DNA of 64,000 nt from assembly GCF_963676475.1 (NCBI RefSeq), contig NZ_OY781107.1:248001-312000 (forward strand), written 5' to 3'. Shown piece after piece: positions 16,374-24,361 of the stretch. How positions within the stretch are numbered: the first letter of the stretch is position 1; each line of letters begins with the position of its first letter. The DNA comes from an uncultured Celeribacter sp. Lineage in GTDB: Bacteria > Pseudomonadota > Alphaproteobacteria > Rhodobacterales > Rhodobacteraceae. A model generated the notes under the pieces. It ran no database searches. It was given only the letters and a program-made list of their open reading frames with translations, and was not told the DNA's origin. The position numbers were made by a program, and so were the translations under genes.

Positions 16374-17114
16374 CTAAAGCGGCGGAAGTTGCGATCTCAG
16401 ATACTCGAAATGGCGTTGGGCCATGCCACGATAGGCGATCCAACCATCGGCGGTGTTCTGCGCCACCGCGTCCGAAAGCACCGCCAGAGGTTGCCCGGTC
16501 GAACGCGCCAGAATGAGCGTCTGCGCGGCTTTCTCGAAGAAATACAGATCCTCAAAGGCATCCGCCACGGTGTCGCCGACGATGGTCACCCCATGGTTGC
16601 CCATCACCAGAACCGATTTGTCGCCCAGACGCTCCGCCAGCCGCTCGCCCTCTTCTTCCGCATCGGCGATGCCGCCGAAATCGAGGTCATAGGCCGTGCG
16701 CCCGTAGAACCGCGCGGTGTTGTTGTCGATGGGCACGACGGTGGGGTCCTTGAGACAGGCCAGCGCGGTGGCATAGGGCGAATGGCAGTGCAGCAACACC
16801 TTCGCCTCCGGTTTGCGCCGATGCAGCGTGCCATGGACGCACCAGGCCGAGGCATCGGGGGCGTTCGGCCCGTCGAGTACCGTCTCGTCGTTGCTGTCGA
16901 GCAGCAAAAGGTCCTCGGGGCGGAGCGTCGCGAAATGCTGCCAGCGCGGGTTCAAAAGAAACCGCGCCCCGTCGTCAGAGGCCGCTGCGCTGAAATGATT
17001 GCCGACGGATTCGCTCCAGCCCAGCTGGTGGCAAATCCGGAAGGCATCCGCCAGATCCTGCCGCAACGCGACAGGATCAACGAGCGTTTGATCGGGGGAG
17101 ACGTGGGTGTTCAT
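16374..17114 (-). CDS. Class II aldolase/adducin family protein (second paralogue)
   Basis: A 246-residue class II aldolase/adducin domain with zinc-ligand motifs LHCHSPYATA and MGNHGVTI. It resembles the 4134-4868 gene only in fold-level motifs, so the two are not a recent duplication. It overlaps the gamma-butyrobetaine dioxygenase gene by four bases (ATGA), so the two are translated together and probably act in the same process. The reaction is unknown. Confidence 0.8.
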   Translation of the reverse strand: MNTHVSPDQTLVDPVALRQDLADAFRICHQLGWSESVGNHFSAAASDDGARFLLNPRWQHFATLRPEDLLLLDSNDETVLDGPNAPDASAWCVHGTLHRRKPEAKVLLHCHSPYATALACLKDPTVVPIDNNTARFYGRTAYDLDFGGIADAEEEGERLAERLGDKSVLVMGNHGVTIVGDTVADAFEDLYFFEKAAQTLILARSTGQPLAVLSDAVAQNTADGWIAYRGMAQRHFEYLRSQLPPL

Positions 17115-18250
17115 GCCTTGAACCGCCCTTCGCTGACAAGCGCGCGATAGGTCGACCGCATCTCGGCGCGGTCCGTGTAGCAGCCACGCAGATAGCGATC
17201 ACCGCTGGTCGCCGAATAGGCCGCACGCCCGTGCACGATGCGGTGGTTGTCGAACACCATGCATTCGCCGGACTTCATCAGGAACCGCATCATGTATTTC
17301 TCTTCCTGCAACATCCGCCCGAAGCGGCAGAAGGCCGGGTAATAACGGTCGAGCAACGCCTGATCCAGGTCGATGATGTCGAGCATGTGCTGGCTGATCG
17401 TCAGGCCGGAGACTTCGCCATGCTGATCCAGTTCGATCACCGTCTGACGCGACCGCATGTCATAGTCATCATGCTCGCAATAAAAGGGAATGGAAACCTC
17501 GGAGAGCAGCTTGAACCCCTCCGGGTCGCGTTGGCGGAAATCATTGGCCACGGCGACGCCATCGGCATAGAGGCTCTCGCCGCCCTGCACCGTATTGGCG
17601 CGGCAATGCAGGAATTGAACGCCCGGAGCATGTTCCTCGGCCGGCGTGTCGGTGTGCAACTCCAGCGCGGCGGAGGTATAGGCCGTGTTGGTCGGGTTGA
17701 TATAGGTTTTTACGTCGAAATAATCGCCAAAGAAAGTCGGGCGCACTTGGCCGATCAAATTGGCGGTCTCCGTCAGCGCCTCGTTGCTGTCGGGCATGTC
17801 GGTGAGGATCACAAAGCCTTCGACCAGCATCGCCTCGATCCATTTGCGGCGCACCTCCGGGTCGGCCATCAGCTCCGGCTGGCTGAAGCGCGGCACCTCC
17901 GGAAAGTGATCACCATACCAAGCCTCGCGCGGCAAATCCGCCGGGTCTTTTCGCAGGCCTGCGATGGCGTAGGTCTCAAGCCAGCTCAGCGGAAAGAACG
18001 TGACGTGATCCTCACCTGACCAGACGATCTCAAGCGCATCCCCGACGATCTCGGTGGCCTTCGGCGTCGGCGCATCGTCGAGGTGGAAAATGTCAAAGCT
18101 GCGCTCGCGGGTGGAGCTATTGAACGAGCTGGGGCAATTGTCGCGCAGCCAGTAGTAGTTAAAGTAATGCGGCTGGCCGTCGGACAGGATGACATCCAAA
18201 CCCTGCTCTTTGAGAACCGGGGCGGCGATGGGTGCGTTCATGACATTCAT
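17111..18250 (-). CDS. Gamma-butyrobetaine dioxygenase (BBOX/TMLH-type Fe(II)/2-oxoglutarate oxygenase)
   Basis: A protein of about 379 residues (the animal enzyme is 387). An N-terminal small domain begins with NYYWLRDNCPSS. The catalytic jelly-roll follows, with iron ligands in ELHTDTPAEE (HxD) and a distal His in FDNHRIVHGRAAY, plus the 2-oxoglutarate arginine near DRYLRGCYTD. It should hydroxylate gamma-butyrobetaine to L-carnitine with O2. The animal enzyme's N-terminal zinc cysteines (CPCSDC) are not conserved here: the stretch reads CPSSFN. The start at 18250 is chosen over 18298 because the family's conserved N-terminus begins there. It is divergent from a LysR gene. Confidence 0.85.
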   Translation of the reverse strand: MNVMNAPIAAPVLKEQGLDVILSDGQPHYFNYYWLRDNCPSSFNSSTRERSFDIFHLDDAPTPKATEIVGDALEIVWSGEDHVTFFPLSWLETYAIAGLRKDPADLPREAWYGDHFPEVPRFSQPELMADPEVRRKWIEAMLVEGFVILTDMPDSNEALTETANLIGQVRPTFFGDYFDVKTYINPTNTAYTSAALELHTDTPAEEHAPGVQFLHCRANTVQGGESLYADGVAVANDFRQRDPEGFKLLSEVSIPFYCEHDDYDMRSRQTVIELDQHGEVSGLTISQHMLDIIDLDQALLDRYYPAFCRFGRMLQEEKYMMRFLMKSGECMVFDNHRIVHGRAAYSATSGDRYLRGCYTDRAEMRSTYRALVSEGRFKA

Positions 18251-18368
18251 GTGATTTCTCAGCGTTTTCGAGTGGATTAGGGAGGGTTTCTGACCCAAAC
18301 CATCTCACGGCTTTTCAAATCCGAACAGCGCGTTTAGTCTTAATTTAATATAAGCAAATGGTAATGAT
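18251..18368. promoter_or_regulatory. Divergent promoter region between dioxygenase and LysR genes
   Basis: An AT-rich 118-base gap separates the minus-strand dioxygenase-headed operon from the plus-strand LysR gene. The stretch around 18335-18365 is unusually A/T-rich for this genome. LysR regulators commonly bind such divergent gaps and control both directions. I cannot assign a specific operator by eye. Confidence 0.45.
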
Positions 18369-19289
18369 ATGGACCGCCTTCCCCCGCTCCGCCTGCTCAC
18401 CACGTTCGAAGCCGTCGCCCGCCACGGCTCGATGCAACAGGCCGCCACCCTGTTGAACGTCACGCAACCGGCGGTGAGCCAGGCGCTCAAGGCGCTCGAA
18501 TCCCACGTCGGCGCGCCGCTGATCGACCGCTCGCACCGCCCCGCCAGGTTGACCGAGGCCGGGGAGCTTCTGGCCCGTGCGGTGCGTGACGGTCTTGGGC
18601 AAATCTCGGCGGCCCTCGAAGACATCCGAAGCCTCACCGGACAGGCCGGAAATCAGATCACCATTTCCTGCACGCTGGGCATGGCGACCTATTGGCTAAT
18701 GCCGCGTCTGCCGGATTTCTACGCCCGCTTTCCCGAAATCACCGTCAACGTCCAGGCGCCCGCAACCGACCTGCCCCATCTGGCGCCCGGCATCGACATC
18801 GCGATCCGCTATGGCACCGGCGGCTGGCGCGAGGGCGTCACGCAAAAGCTCTTTGACGAACGCGTCTGCCCGGTCGCAGCCCCCGCCTTTTTGGAGCGAC
18901 TACAAGCCGAGGGCATCGGCCTCGACCGCGCGCCGCTCATCCATGTGCGCAGCCCGCACAACAGCCATTGGGCCGGGTGGGAGGATTATTTCCGCGCAAA
19001 AGGCATCTCTCGTGAGCGGCTTTCGGGGCAAAGTTTCAACAATTACGTGCAGGCGGTACAGGCCGTGCAGGCCGGTCAGGGGCTCATGCTTGGCTGGAAA
19101 TCCATCGCAGATGGCGCGCTGCGCGACGGGTCCTTGCGGATGTGGCCGGAGGGCGAGGTCGATCTCGGCACCTCCTATTTCGTCACCGCGAAATCGCCGC
19201 TGTCTGACACAAGCAAAAGCTTCATCGACTGGATGGCCGCCGGAGAAAACCTGACCCATTCGGGGTTTGCAGTAAGCATTGACACGTAA
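18369..19289 (+). CDS. LysR-family transcriptional regulator (GcvA-like)
   Basis: A 306-residue LysR regulator. The helix-turn-helix is at residues ~8-55 (LTTFEAVARHGSMQQAATLL, then VTQPAVSQALKALE), followed by an effector domain whose motifs (TYWLMPRLPDFYARFPEI, IDIAIRYGTGGW, QAVQAGQGLMLGW) are those of the GcvA subgroup. It is transcribed away from the dioxygenase-headed operon, the usual arrangement for a regulator of that operon. No terminator is obvious downstream. Confidence 0.85.
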   Translation: MDRLPPLRLLTTFEAVARHGSMQQAATLLNVTQPAVSQALKALESHVGAPLIDRSHRPARLTEAGELLARAVRDGLGQISAALEDIRSLTGQAGNQITISCTLGMATYWLMPRLPDFYARFPEITVNVQAPATDLPHLAPGIDIAIRYGTGGWREGVTQKLFDERVCPVAAPAFLERLQAEGIGLDRAPLIHVRSPHNSHWAGWEDYFRAKGISRERLSGQSFNNYVQAVQAVQAGQGLMLGWKSIADGALRDGSLRMWPEGEVDLGTSYFVTAKSPLSDTSKSFIDWMAAGENLTHSGFAVSIDT

Positions 19290-19540
19290 ACGGCGTGGCG
19301 CACGGGCGCGTTTTGTAAAACAGCCGCGCCTTCTCCATCGTGAGCCAGATCTCTCTCACAGGTCGCTCTCCGACCCCTTCTTTGTCGCGCGGCACATAAA
19401 AGCAAAACGGCAGAGACAATGCTCTGCCGCTTCACCTCCCGCTGGCGCATCGACGAATGCTGATCGGCGCAAGAGGCGCCTGATCGCTCTCAGTCGGGCC
19501 GCCGGGAACACCATCTTCCATAAGCTATGGAAAGATGGCG

Positions 19541-19705
19541 TTATTCCTGAACGTGTCGCGGCAAAGCCTGCCGCGTTTCGGATGTCTTTTCCGCCGCCAG
19601 ATGCCGAAAGAAATTCTGCCATCCGAGGTCAGCGGCTTTGGTCTTTTCGACAAAGGACGTCGATACGGGGGAGTGTGCGCCCTGAGGCGTCTGTTTGGGT
19701 GTCAT
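19541..19705 (-). CDS. Small hypothetical protein (54 aa)
   Basis: The frame starts at 19705 behind a good ribosome site (GGAG, eight bases before ATG) and ends at 19541. The protein begins MTPKQTPQGAHSP and contains WQNFFRHLAAEKTSE; it is polar, with no membrane segment. I do not recognise a family. It follows a second small-protein gene and the cold-shock gene on the same strand, so it may belong to a stress-responsive set. The ribosome site is the main support. Confidence 0.45.
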   Translation of the reverse strand: MTPKQTPQGAHSPVSTSFVEKTKAADLGWQNFFRHLAAEKTSETRQALPRHVQE

Positions 19706-19769
19706 GTTTGGTGCTCCATCATGATCCGGGGCTCTCCCCGGAGGGTCAGTGTGAGCCCATGAAACCGGC

Positions 19770-19988
19770 TCAGCTGTTGGTCTCGTCAGAGACAGGGGCT
19801 GCGTCGGGCGCAGCCTGATGCGCATCGCGCGCCAGACGGGCCGCTTTGAGGTTGGCCGTCAATTCTGCGCGTCGCGCGGCTTCTGTTTCGATGATCTCGC
19901 GGGCCGCCGCAGCGGTGCGATCATGCGGAGTGGCCGGCTTGGTGACCGTTTCGCGAAACAGAGAGGTGACTTTGTCTTTGCGGGGCAT
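19770..19988 (-). CDS. Small basic hypothetical protein (72 aa) next to the cold-shock gene
   Basis: A strong ribosome site (AAGGAGG, four bases before ATG) fixes the start at 19988. The sequence begins MPRKDKVTSLFRETVTKP and continues as a charged Ala/Arg/Glu-rich helix (AAAAREIIETEAARRAELTA), probably alpha-helical and soluble. No domain is recognised. It lies 55 bases downstream of the cold-shock gene on the same strand and may be co-transcribed with it. Confidence 0.6.
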   Translation of the reverse strand: MPRKDKVTSLFRETVTKPATPHDRTAAAAREIIETEAARRAELTANLKAARLARDAHQAAPDAAPVSDETNS

Positions 19989-20043
19989 AAGGCCTCCTTG
20001 GTCATAGGACCCGGCGATGAGAGCCGGGTCCGAACCGGTCAGA

Positions 20044-20250
20044 TCAGGCGAGTGCCAGATTGGTCGCGGACTCGCGGCCGTCGCGTCCGGATTCGACGTC
20101 GAAGGTGACGGATTGACCGTCATCCAACTGGGCGATGCCGCCGCGTTCCATCGCGGAAATATGGACGAAAATATCGCGTCCACCGGATTCCGGTGCGATG
20201 AAGCCGAAGCCTTTAGTTTGGTTGAACCATTTCACAGTGCCATTGGCCAT
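20044..20250 (-). CDS. Cold-shock protein (CspA family)
   Basis: A 68-residue single cold-shock domain. RNP1 (KGFGFI) and RNP2 (DIFVHIS) are both present. Such proteins bind single-stranded RNA and melt structure at low temperature or in stationary phase. The intergenic region of more than 200 bases upstream is long enough for the extended 5' leader seen in cold-shock mRNAs. Confidence 0.93.
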   Translation of the reverse strand: MANGTVKWFNQTKGFGFIAPESGGRDIFVHISAMERGGIAQLDDGQSVTFDVESGRDGRESATNLALA

Positions 20251-20472
20251 TGTGATGTCTCCTTGAGTATTTTGCAGCCCACGTGAATGCGGTTGCCCGG
20301 CACAGTCTGATCGAAATGGCAGACTGGAACCGATAAGGGAGACAGGATGCAGATGGAAAAAACGTTGCTCCTATTGGGTACAGGACGGGGATCCGAATAG
20401 CAAAGGAAAAGAAATAAAAGATTTTTCCCGTCCGGCGCGCGCCACCTTTCGGAGCTGTCTTTGAGCTGCGCG

Positions 20473-21294
20473 TCAGCTGATCTGATCACTCCAGACGTCG
20501 AAGCCGGACAAAATGTTTTCGCCGAAAGAATGGGTCAGAGGCACGTCCGCGGCATCGCGCCCCTGCGCAACCAGAACGCGCCCGATGCGCAGCATGTTGT
20601 TGCGCGGATCGAACACCCACCAGCGCCCATCGAGCCAGACCTCCATCCAGGCCGCGAAATCGCCCGGCGGATAGGGCGGCGCCGTACCGATGTCGCCCAG
20701 ATAGCCGGTGCAATACCGGGCCGGGATGTTCATGCAGCGACAAAAGGTGATCGCCAGATGCGCGTAATCTCGACAGACGCCCTGCGCGTCGTGATAGGCC
20801 CGCGCGGCACTCCGTGTGGCATCCGCAGCCATGTAATCAAAGCGAATATGGTTGTGAACGAAATCGCAGATCGCCTGCACGCGGGGCAACCCGAAGGAGG
20901 TGTGCTGAAACAATCGCCAAGCCGTGTCGGATAGGGTGTCGGTGTCGCAATAGCGGCTGCCCAAGAGATAAACGAGCACCTCGTCCGGCAAGCTTTCGAC
21001 GGGCGCCTGCGCACCGATGTCCGGGCGCGCATCAGGCAGGCCCGTGTCCCGGATGATCGTCTGGGTTTCGACGGTGAAACGTCCTTGTGGCGCGATCATC
21101 CGAGTGCACCAATTGCCGAACCCGTCGCGATAGCCGCTCATCGGCACGCGGGGCGTGGTGGTGAGGTGGTCCGGGTATTCGAGATCGCTGACCCGCGAGA
21201 AATGCACGTTCAAAAGCGCGATCATCGGGGTCGGTTGCGGCAGGTCGAACTGAAATCGACAGCCGAGTTTGATACGCAGATCGGAAGAGGTCAT
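20473..21294 (-). CDS. Transglutaminase-like family protein
   Basis: A 273-residue protein with an N-terminal beta-rich domain (LRIKLGCRFQFDLPQPTPM) and a transglutaminase-like core. The nucleophile cysteine lies in GVCRDYAHLAITFCR and the acid in WWVFDPRNN. The histidine expected in the HAW motif is replaced (FAAWMEVWLDG). The start at 21294 has GAGGAG seven bases upstream; the frame is open further, but that part lacks family similarity. Members are cysteine peptidase-like or amidase enzymes, and the substrate is unknown. Confidence 0.8.
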   Translation of the reverse strand: MTSSDLRIKLGCRFQFDLPQPTPMIALLNVHFSRVSDLEYPDHLTTTPRVPMSGYRDGFGNWCTRMIAPQGRFTVETQTIIRDTGLPDARPDIGAQAPVESLPDEVLVYLLGSRYCDTDTLSDTAWRLFQHTSFGLPRVQAICDFVHNHIRFDYMAADATRSAARAYHDAQGVCRDYAHLAITFCRCMNIPARYCTGYLGDIGTAPPYPPGDFAAWMEVWLDGRWWVFDPRNNMLRIGRVLVAQGRDAADVPLTHSFGENILSGFDVWSDQIS

Positions 21295-21352
21295 AAAATG
21301 GCTCCTCTGCGGCGCATGGCGAACGGCGCGTCGCATGACGGTCTCTTTGAAC

Positions 21353-21541
21353 TCATGATTTGGCGCTATGGCGCGACCACGCCTTGCGCAATTCCGCGCC
21401 AACAGGGGCGTAGGAGTCGTCAAAAATCGAACGGCGCGGTGTCGGAGCCGCGTCCGGCGTCGCGGTCTTGGTCGGGCGTTTGCGCGCGATTGTCGCCTTG
21501 TCCGTATCGGTGTCTTCGCGGTGAGGGGTCTGCTTGGTCAT
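21353..21541 (-). CDS. Small basic hypothetical protein (62 aa)
   Basis: The start at 21541 has AAAGGA eight bases upstream. The protein begins MTKQTPHREDTDTDKATIAR, is rich in Lys, Arg, Thr and Pro, and ends with a more ordered segment FDDSYAPVGAELRKAW. It looks like a disordered nucleic-acid-associated tail protein, but no family is recognised. It lies 58 bases upstream of the transglutaminase-like gene on the same strand. Confidence 0.5.
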   Translation of the reverse strand: MTKQTPHREDTDTDKATIARKRPTKTATPDAAPTPRRSIFDDSYAPVGAELRKAWSRHSAKS

Positions 21542-22284
21542 CGTGGGTATCCTTTTCGGGTGCAAATTCGGGGCAAGCGGCGCTCCGAGGCGGCGATCGC
21601 GCACGCGCGACGGCTCTCCTCCAAAGGGGCAGCTTGGAACCTGTTCGTTTGGTTGGTCGTCAGGATACGAGGAGAAACTGGGGGCATATTGCGCACCGCA
21701 GTGATGGCGCGGGTCGACGCCCGCCTGTGAGAATTTCCTTGTAACCTTTATAGATATGGGGGATCGCGCGCGATATTACCAGTGCAATGACGCGCAATCG
21801 GAACAACTTCACCTTAGAGACCGCCGTCGACGGTCTGACACCGCCGGGCAATCCGTGAGAGCCCAAGAATAATACTGTGCGTTTTCCGCAACTAAGCCGG
21901 GTTTCGCGTCTTTCTGAGGAAAACGCCTCGTATTTCGGCGACGGAGCCCCTATCTCTCTCTGAGACGTTTGGCCCGTGCCTCACATGTTGACATATGGTT
22001 CGACAGGCCCGCAGACGTTTTCCTGTTGATGTGCAAATTGTACCAGACAGGGCAAGCGATTGGATTGACCGTCGCTGACGTATTCACCTGACCAGAAGAT
22101 AGGGTCCGCAGCACGTTTTGGCGTGTGCATTGCAGGTGTCTGGTGACCACATTCACCTGCGCCACGACCCAGGATGGTCAACCACTTGAGTTCCCGCGAA
22201 CCAAGCCATTCTCAAGGGCAGATGCCGTAGGCCGCGTGCCACGACCTGTCCAAAACCGCGCCGCTTTATCGGTGGCTCTGCGGT
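21542..22284. other. Gene-poor stretch
   Basis: About 740 bases without a frame that combines a ribosome site, family similarity and sensible composition. Several short open frames exist on both strands but look random. The stretch is flanked by the small basic-protein gene and the DUF982 gene. I see no tRNA, clear repeat or terminator in it. Confidence 0.5.
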
Positions 22285-22572
22285 TTGCTGACAAGAAAGA
22301 AGAAGATCTTGATAGAAATTTATTGGGGCACGCCCCTGTCTCTCCTCACATCGCCCGAAGGCGACGTACAGAAATTCGGCACCATCGAAAAAGCCCGCTA
22401 CTGGCTTAGCCGCAAATGGCCGGTATCCGACGACGCGCAGCAACGCGCACTGACGACGATTGACGCAGCCATGAACTGCATGGCGCCCGTGGGCGAAGCA
22501 CGCAAAGCGTTTATGACGGCTGCACAAACTGCGGGTTTCGTACCCGTGTTGCCAACGCAGAGAGTCGCATAG
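22285..22572 (+). CDS. DUF982 domain-containing protein
   Basis: A 95-residue protein with the DUF982 pattern: an opening EIYWGTPLSLL, then KARYWLSRKWPVSDDAQQR (the conserved WP) and a closing EARKAFMTAAQTAGF. The family is common in Rhizobiales and Rhodobacterales and has no known function. It stands alone, with the left end of the IS element beginning 20 bases after its stop. Confidence 0.72.
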   Translation: MLTRKKKILIEIYWGTPLSLLTSPEGDVQKFGTIEKARYWLSRKWPVSDDAQQRALTTIDAAMNCMAPVGEARKAFMTAAQTAGFVPVLPTQRVA

Positions 22573-22627
22573 CCAACATCGTTATCCCTGACTGAGTTGC
22601 CCCAAGTTTCCTAGACACCTGCCTTGT

Positions 22628-23525
22628 TCAGATTGAGCTGTCTGGCTTCGAAGTCAACGGGCGACAGCAGACCGTTGTTCGTGTGCTTCCGTTTGGGATT
22701 GTAGAACAGCTCGATGTACCCGAACACGTCGTGCCTTGCGGCTTCTCGGGCGGGTAGGTTTTTCGCCTGATCCGTTCGCGTTTCAGCAGTTGGAAGAAGC
22801 TCTCCGCGACGGCGTTGTCATGGCAGTTTCCGCGTCGGCTCATGCTGGGTTCCAGGTTGTGCTGTGTCAGGAAAGACAGCCATTCCCGGCTGGTGAACTG
22901 GGAGCCCTGATCGGAATGCACCGTGGCACGGCCAGCGGGCTTTCGCCGCCACACAGCCATCAGCAAGGCCTGCAGGGCGAGGTCTGTCGTCATGCGGGAC
23001 TGGGCCGACCAGACAACGGTGAGCCATTGATGCGCCATTGGTTCAAGCGCAATGGCGAACGCGCAACAACAGGTCGGTGACGACACACAGGGACAGCCAG
23101 CCCTCGTGGGTCTTGATGTAGGTGATGTCGGTGACCCAGACCTGATCGGGGACGGATGCCTCGAACTTCTGTTCCAGCCTGTTCTCAGCCACGATGGCAG
23201 GCTTGCCACGATAGCGGCCGGGACGGCGTCTGTAGCCGATCTGTGCCGCTATCCCGGCCAGGGATGCCAGACGGGCCACCCGGTTCTCGGAAACCCGTTC
23301 GCCCTGGTCGCGCAGGTCATCGGCCAGCTTGCGATAGCCATAGACCTTGCCGCTGTCGGACCAGGCCTGCCGGATCACCCCGGTTTGGCGCACATCTTCC
23401 AGCGCACGCCGGCTTAACGGTTCCTTAAGCCATGCGTAGAACCCGCTGAAATGGACCTCCAGCATCCGGCACATAGCCCGAACACGAAACTGATCACGAT
23501 GCGCGCTGATAAACGCGTACTTCAC
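22628..23525 (-). pseudogene. IS3-family transposase OrfB, interrupted
   Basis: The integrase core is split. The first part (23043-23525) runs from RDQFRVRAMCRMLEVHFSGF to VWVTDITYIKTHEGWLSLCV, with the first catalytic Asp in TDITYI. The second (22628 to about 23015, a different frame) carries VHSDQGSQFTS (second Asp) and GNCHDNAVAESFF (catalytic Glu). Between them about 40 extra bases containing a perfect hairpin replace the expected SRRVVGW segment and shift the frame. The enzyme cannot be made whole. Confidence 0.82.
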
Positions 23526-23829
23526 TTTGCATTCTGCGCGAAGTACGCGCTCGGCATTGCCCTCGGACCAATGGCGGACAAGCCTCGCCCTTTTTTAGAA
23601 TATCGCGCTCCTCGGTCATCCTGGCCAACTCGCGCTTCAGCCGACGGTTCTCGGCTTCATGATCCACACCGGGCTTGGGCGCGGGTTCCCCGAACAGCTT
23701 CATACATTTGTACAGAGAATGCCTGCGCACGCCCAGTCGCCGGGAAACCTCCCGAACCGGATAGCACCGCACCGTGATCTGATGCACCGCATCGCGCTTC
23801 AAATCGTCGCTGTAGTTGCTTCTCCCCAT
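23494..23829 (-). CDS. IS3-family transposase OrfA
   Basis: The helix-turn-helix protein of the element: MGRSNYSDDLKRDAVHQIT, then VREVSRRLGVRRHSLYKCMK and a leucine-zipper-like segment HEAENRRLKRELARMTEERD. The slippery run in ILKKG lies at about residue 80, after which the frame continues only as a short non-homologous tail. Ribosomes slipping -1 there would make the OrfAB fusion. Confidence 0.82.
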   Translation of the reverse strand: MGRSNYSDDLKRDAVHQITVRCYPVREVSRRLGVRRHSLYKCMKLFGEPAPKPGVDHEAENRRLKRELARMTEERDILKKGEACPPLVRGQCRARTSRRMQSEVRVYQRAS

Positions 23830-23889
23830 GTCGGCCTCATTGCCTCAAAGTTAGGGAGAAAAGCGTCTACAAACCTAGGGGAAACTCAG

Positions 23890-24194
23890 TATGTCCATCC
23901 GGGGAGAAGTATTCGTTGGTGCTCAGTGCCCCAGATTGCTTGCTGAACGTCAGGTTCGGGAAAGCCGCACCGCAGCGAAAGATACTCACGTGAACGGCAG
24001 CTAAGGGCCGTAAAAGCCGTCCCACCTCACACGTCCCAGAAAAAACAAAAACCGCGCCAGAACGATTGATCAGCACGGTTATTGAATGTGAGGCCTGAGT
24101 GAAACAAGCGCCTCACATTGAAGGCCTCACAACCCGTTTCTGGTCCAACTGTAACGGTTGGGTCATGTTCGTCTGACGTCTTAAAATTTGGAAG
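23890..24194. other. Intergenic region between IS element and tRNA-Arg
   Basis: About 300 bases with no supported gene. It contains an inverted repeat at 24085-24119 and several copies of the word ggcctcac. Confidence 0.5.
24085..24119. terminator. Hairpin downstream of tRNA-Arg
   Basis: AATGTGAGGC at 24085-24094 and GCCTCACATT at 24110-24119 form a perfect 10-bp stem with a 15-base loop. It lies about 75 bases past the 3' end of the minus-strand tRNA. There is no strong T-run, so it may be a processing or weak termination structure. Confidence 0.4.
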
Positions 24195-24271
24195 TGGCGG
24201 ACCGAGGAGGATTCGAACCCCCGACCCCTTGATTCGTAGTCAAGTACTCTATCCAGCTGAGCTATCGGTCC
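24195..24271 (-). tRNA. tRNA-Arg (anticodon ACG)
   Basis: On the minus strand the sequence starts GGACCGATAGCTCAGCTGG and has an anticodon arm CTTGA-CTACGAA-TCAAG, with anticodon ACG (read as ICG). The T-arm is GGGGGTTCGAATCCTCC and the acceptor 3' half is TCGGTCC followed by G and an encoded CCA. The cloverleaf folds fully. Confidence 0.95.
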
Positions 24272-24361
24272 ACTGGAGGCGGGGAATACATATAAGCTCG
24301 GAGGGGTGCAAGAGGCATTTGTCAGAAAAATGAAAAAACATTCACTCAAAGCCTCCGCCGC

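Larger units (their letters stand above)
22592..23889 (-). mobile_element. IS3-family insertion sequence, inactivated
   Basis: A transposase pair is enclosed by imperfect 26-base inverted repeats: 22592-22617 (ctgagttgccccaagtttcc...) and 23864-23889 read in reverse (ctgagtttcccctaggtttg...). They match at 20 of 26 positions. orfA and orfB overlap with the A6G slippery run at 23590-23596, the normal IS3 programmed -1 frameshift signal. orfB is broken by an extra segment near 23015-23060. No clear target duplication is visible at the ends. Total length, about 1.3 kb, is normal for the family. Confidence 0.85.

Noticed and set aside
15201..17150. 649-residue plus-strand open frame
   Set aside because: It lies opposite the LysR and aldolase-like genes, shows no family motifs, and is a high-GC shadow frame.
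22153..22527. 124-residue minus-strand frame opposite the DUF982 gene
   Set aside because: No family similarity, and DUF982 is clearly coded on the plus strand.
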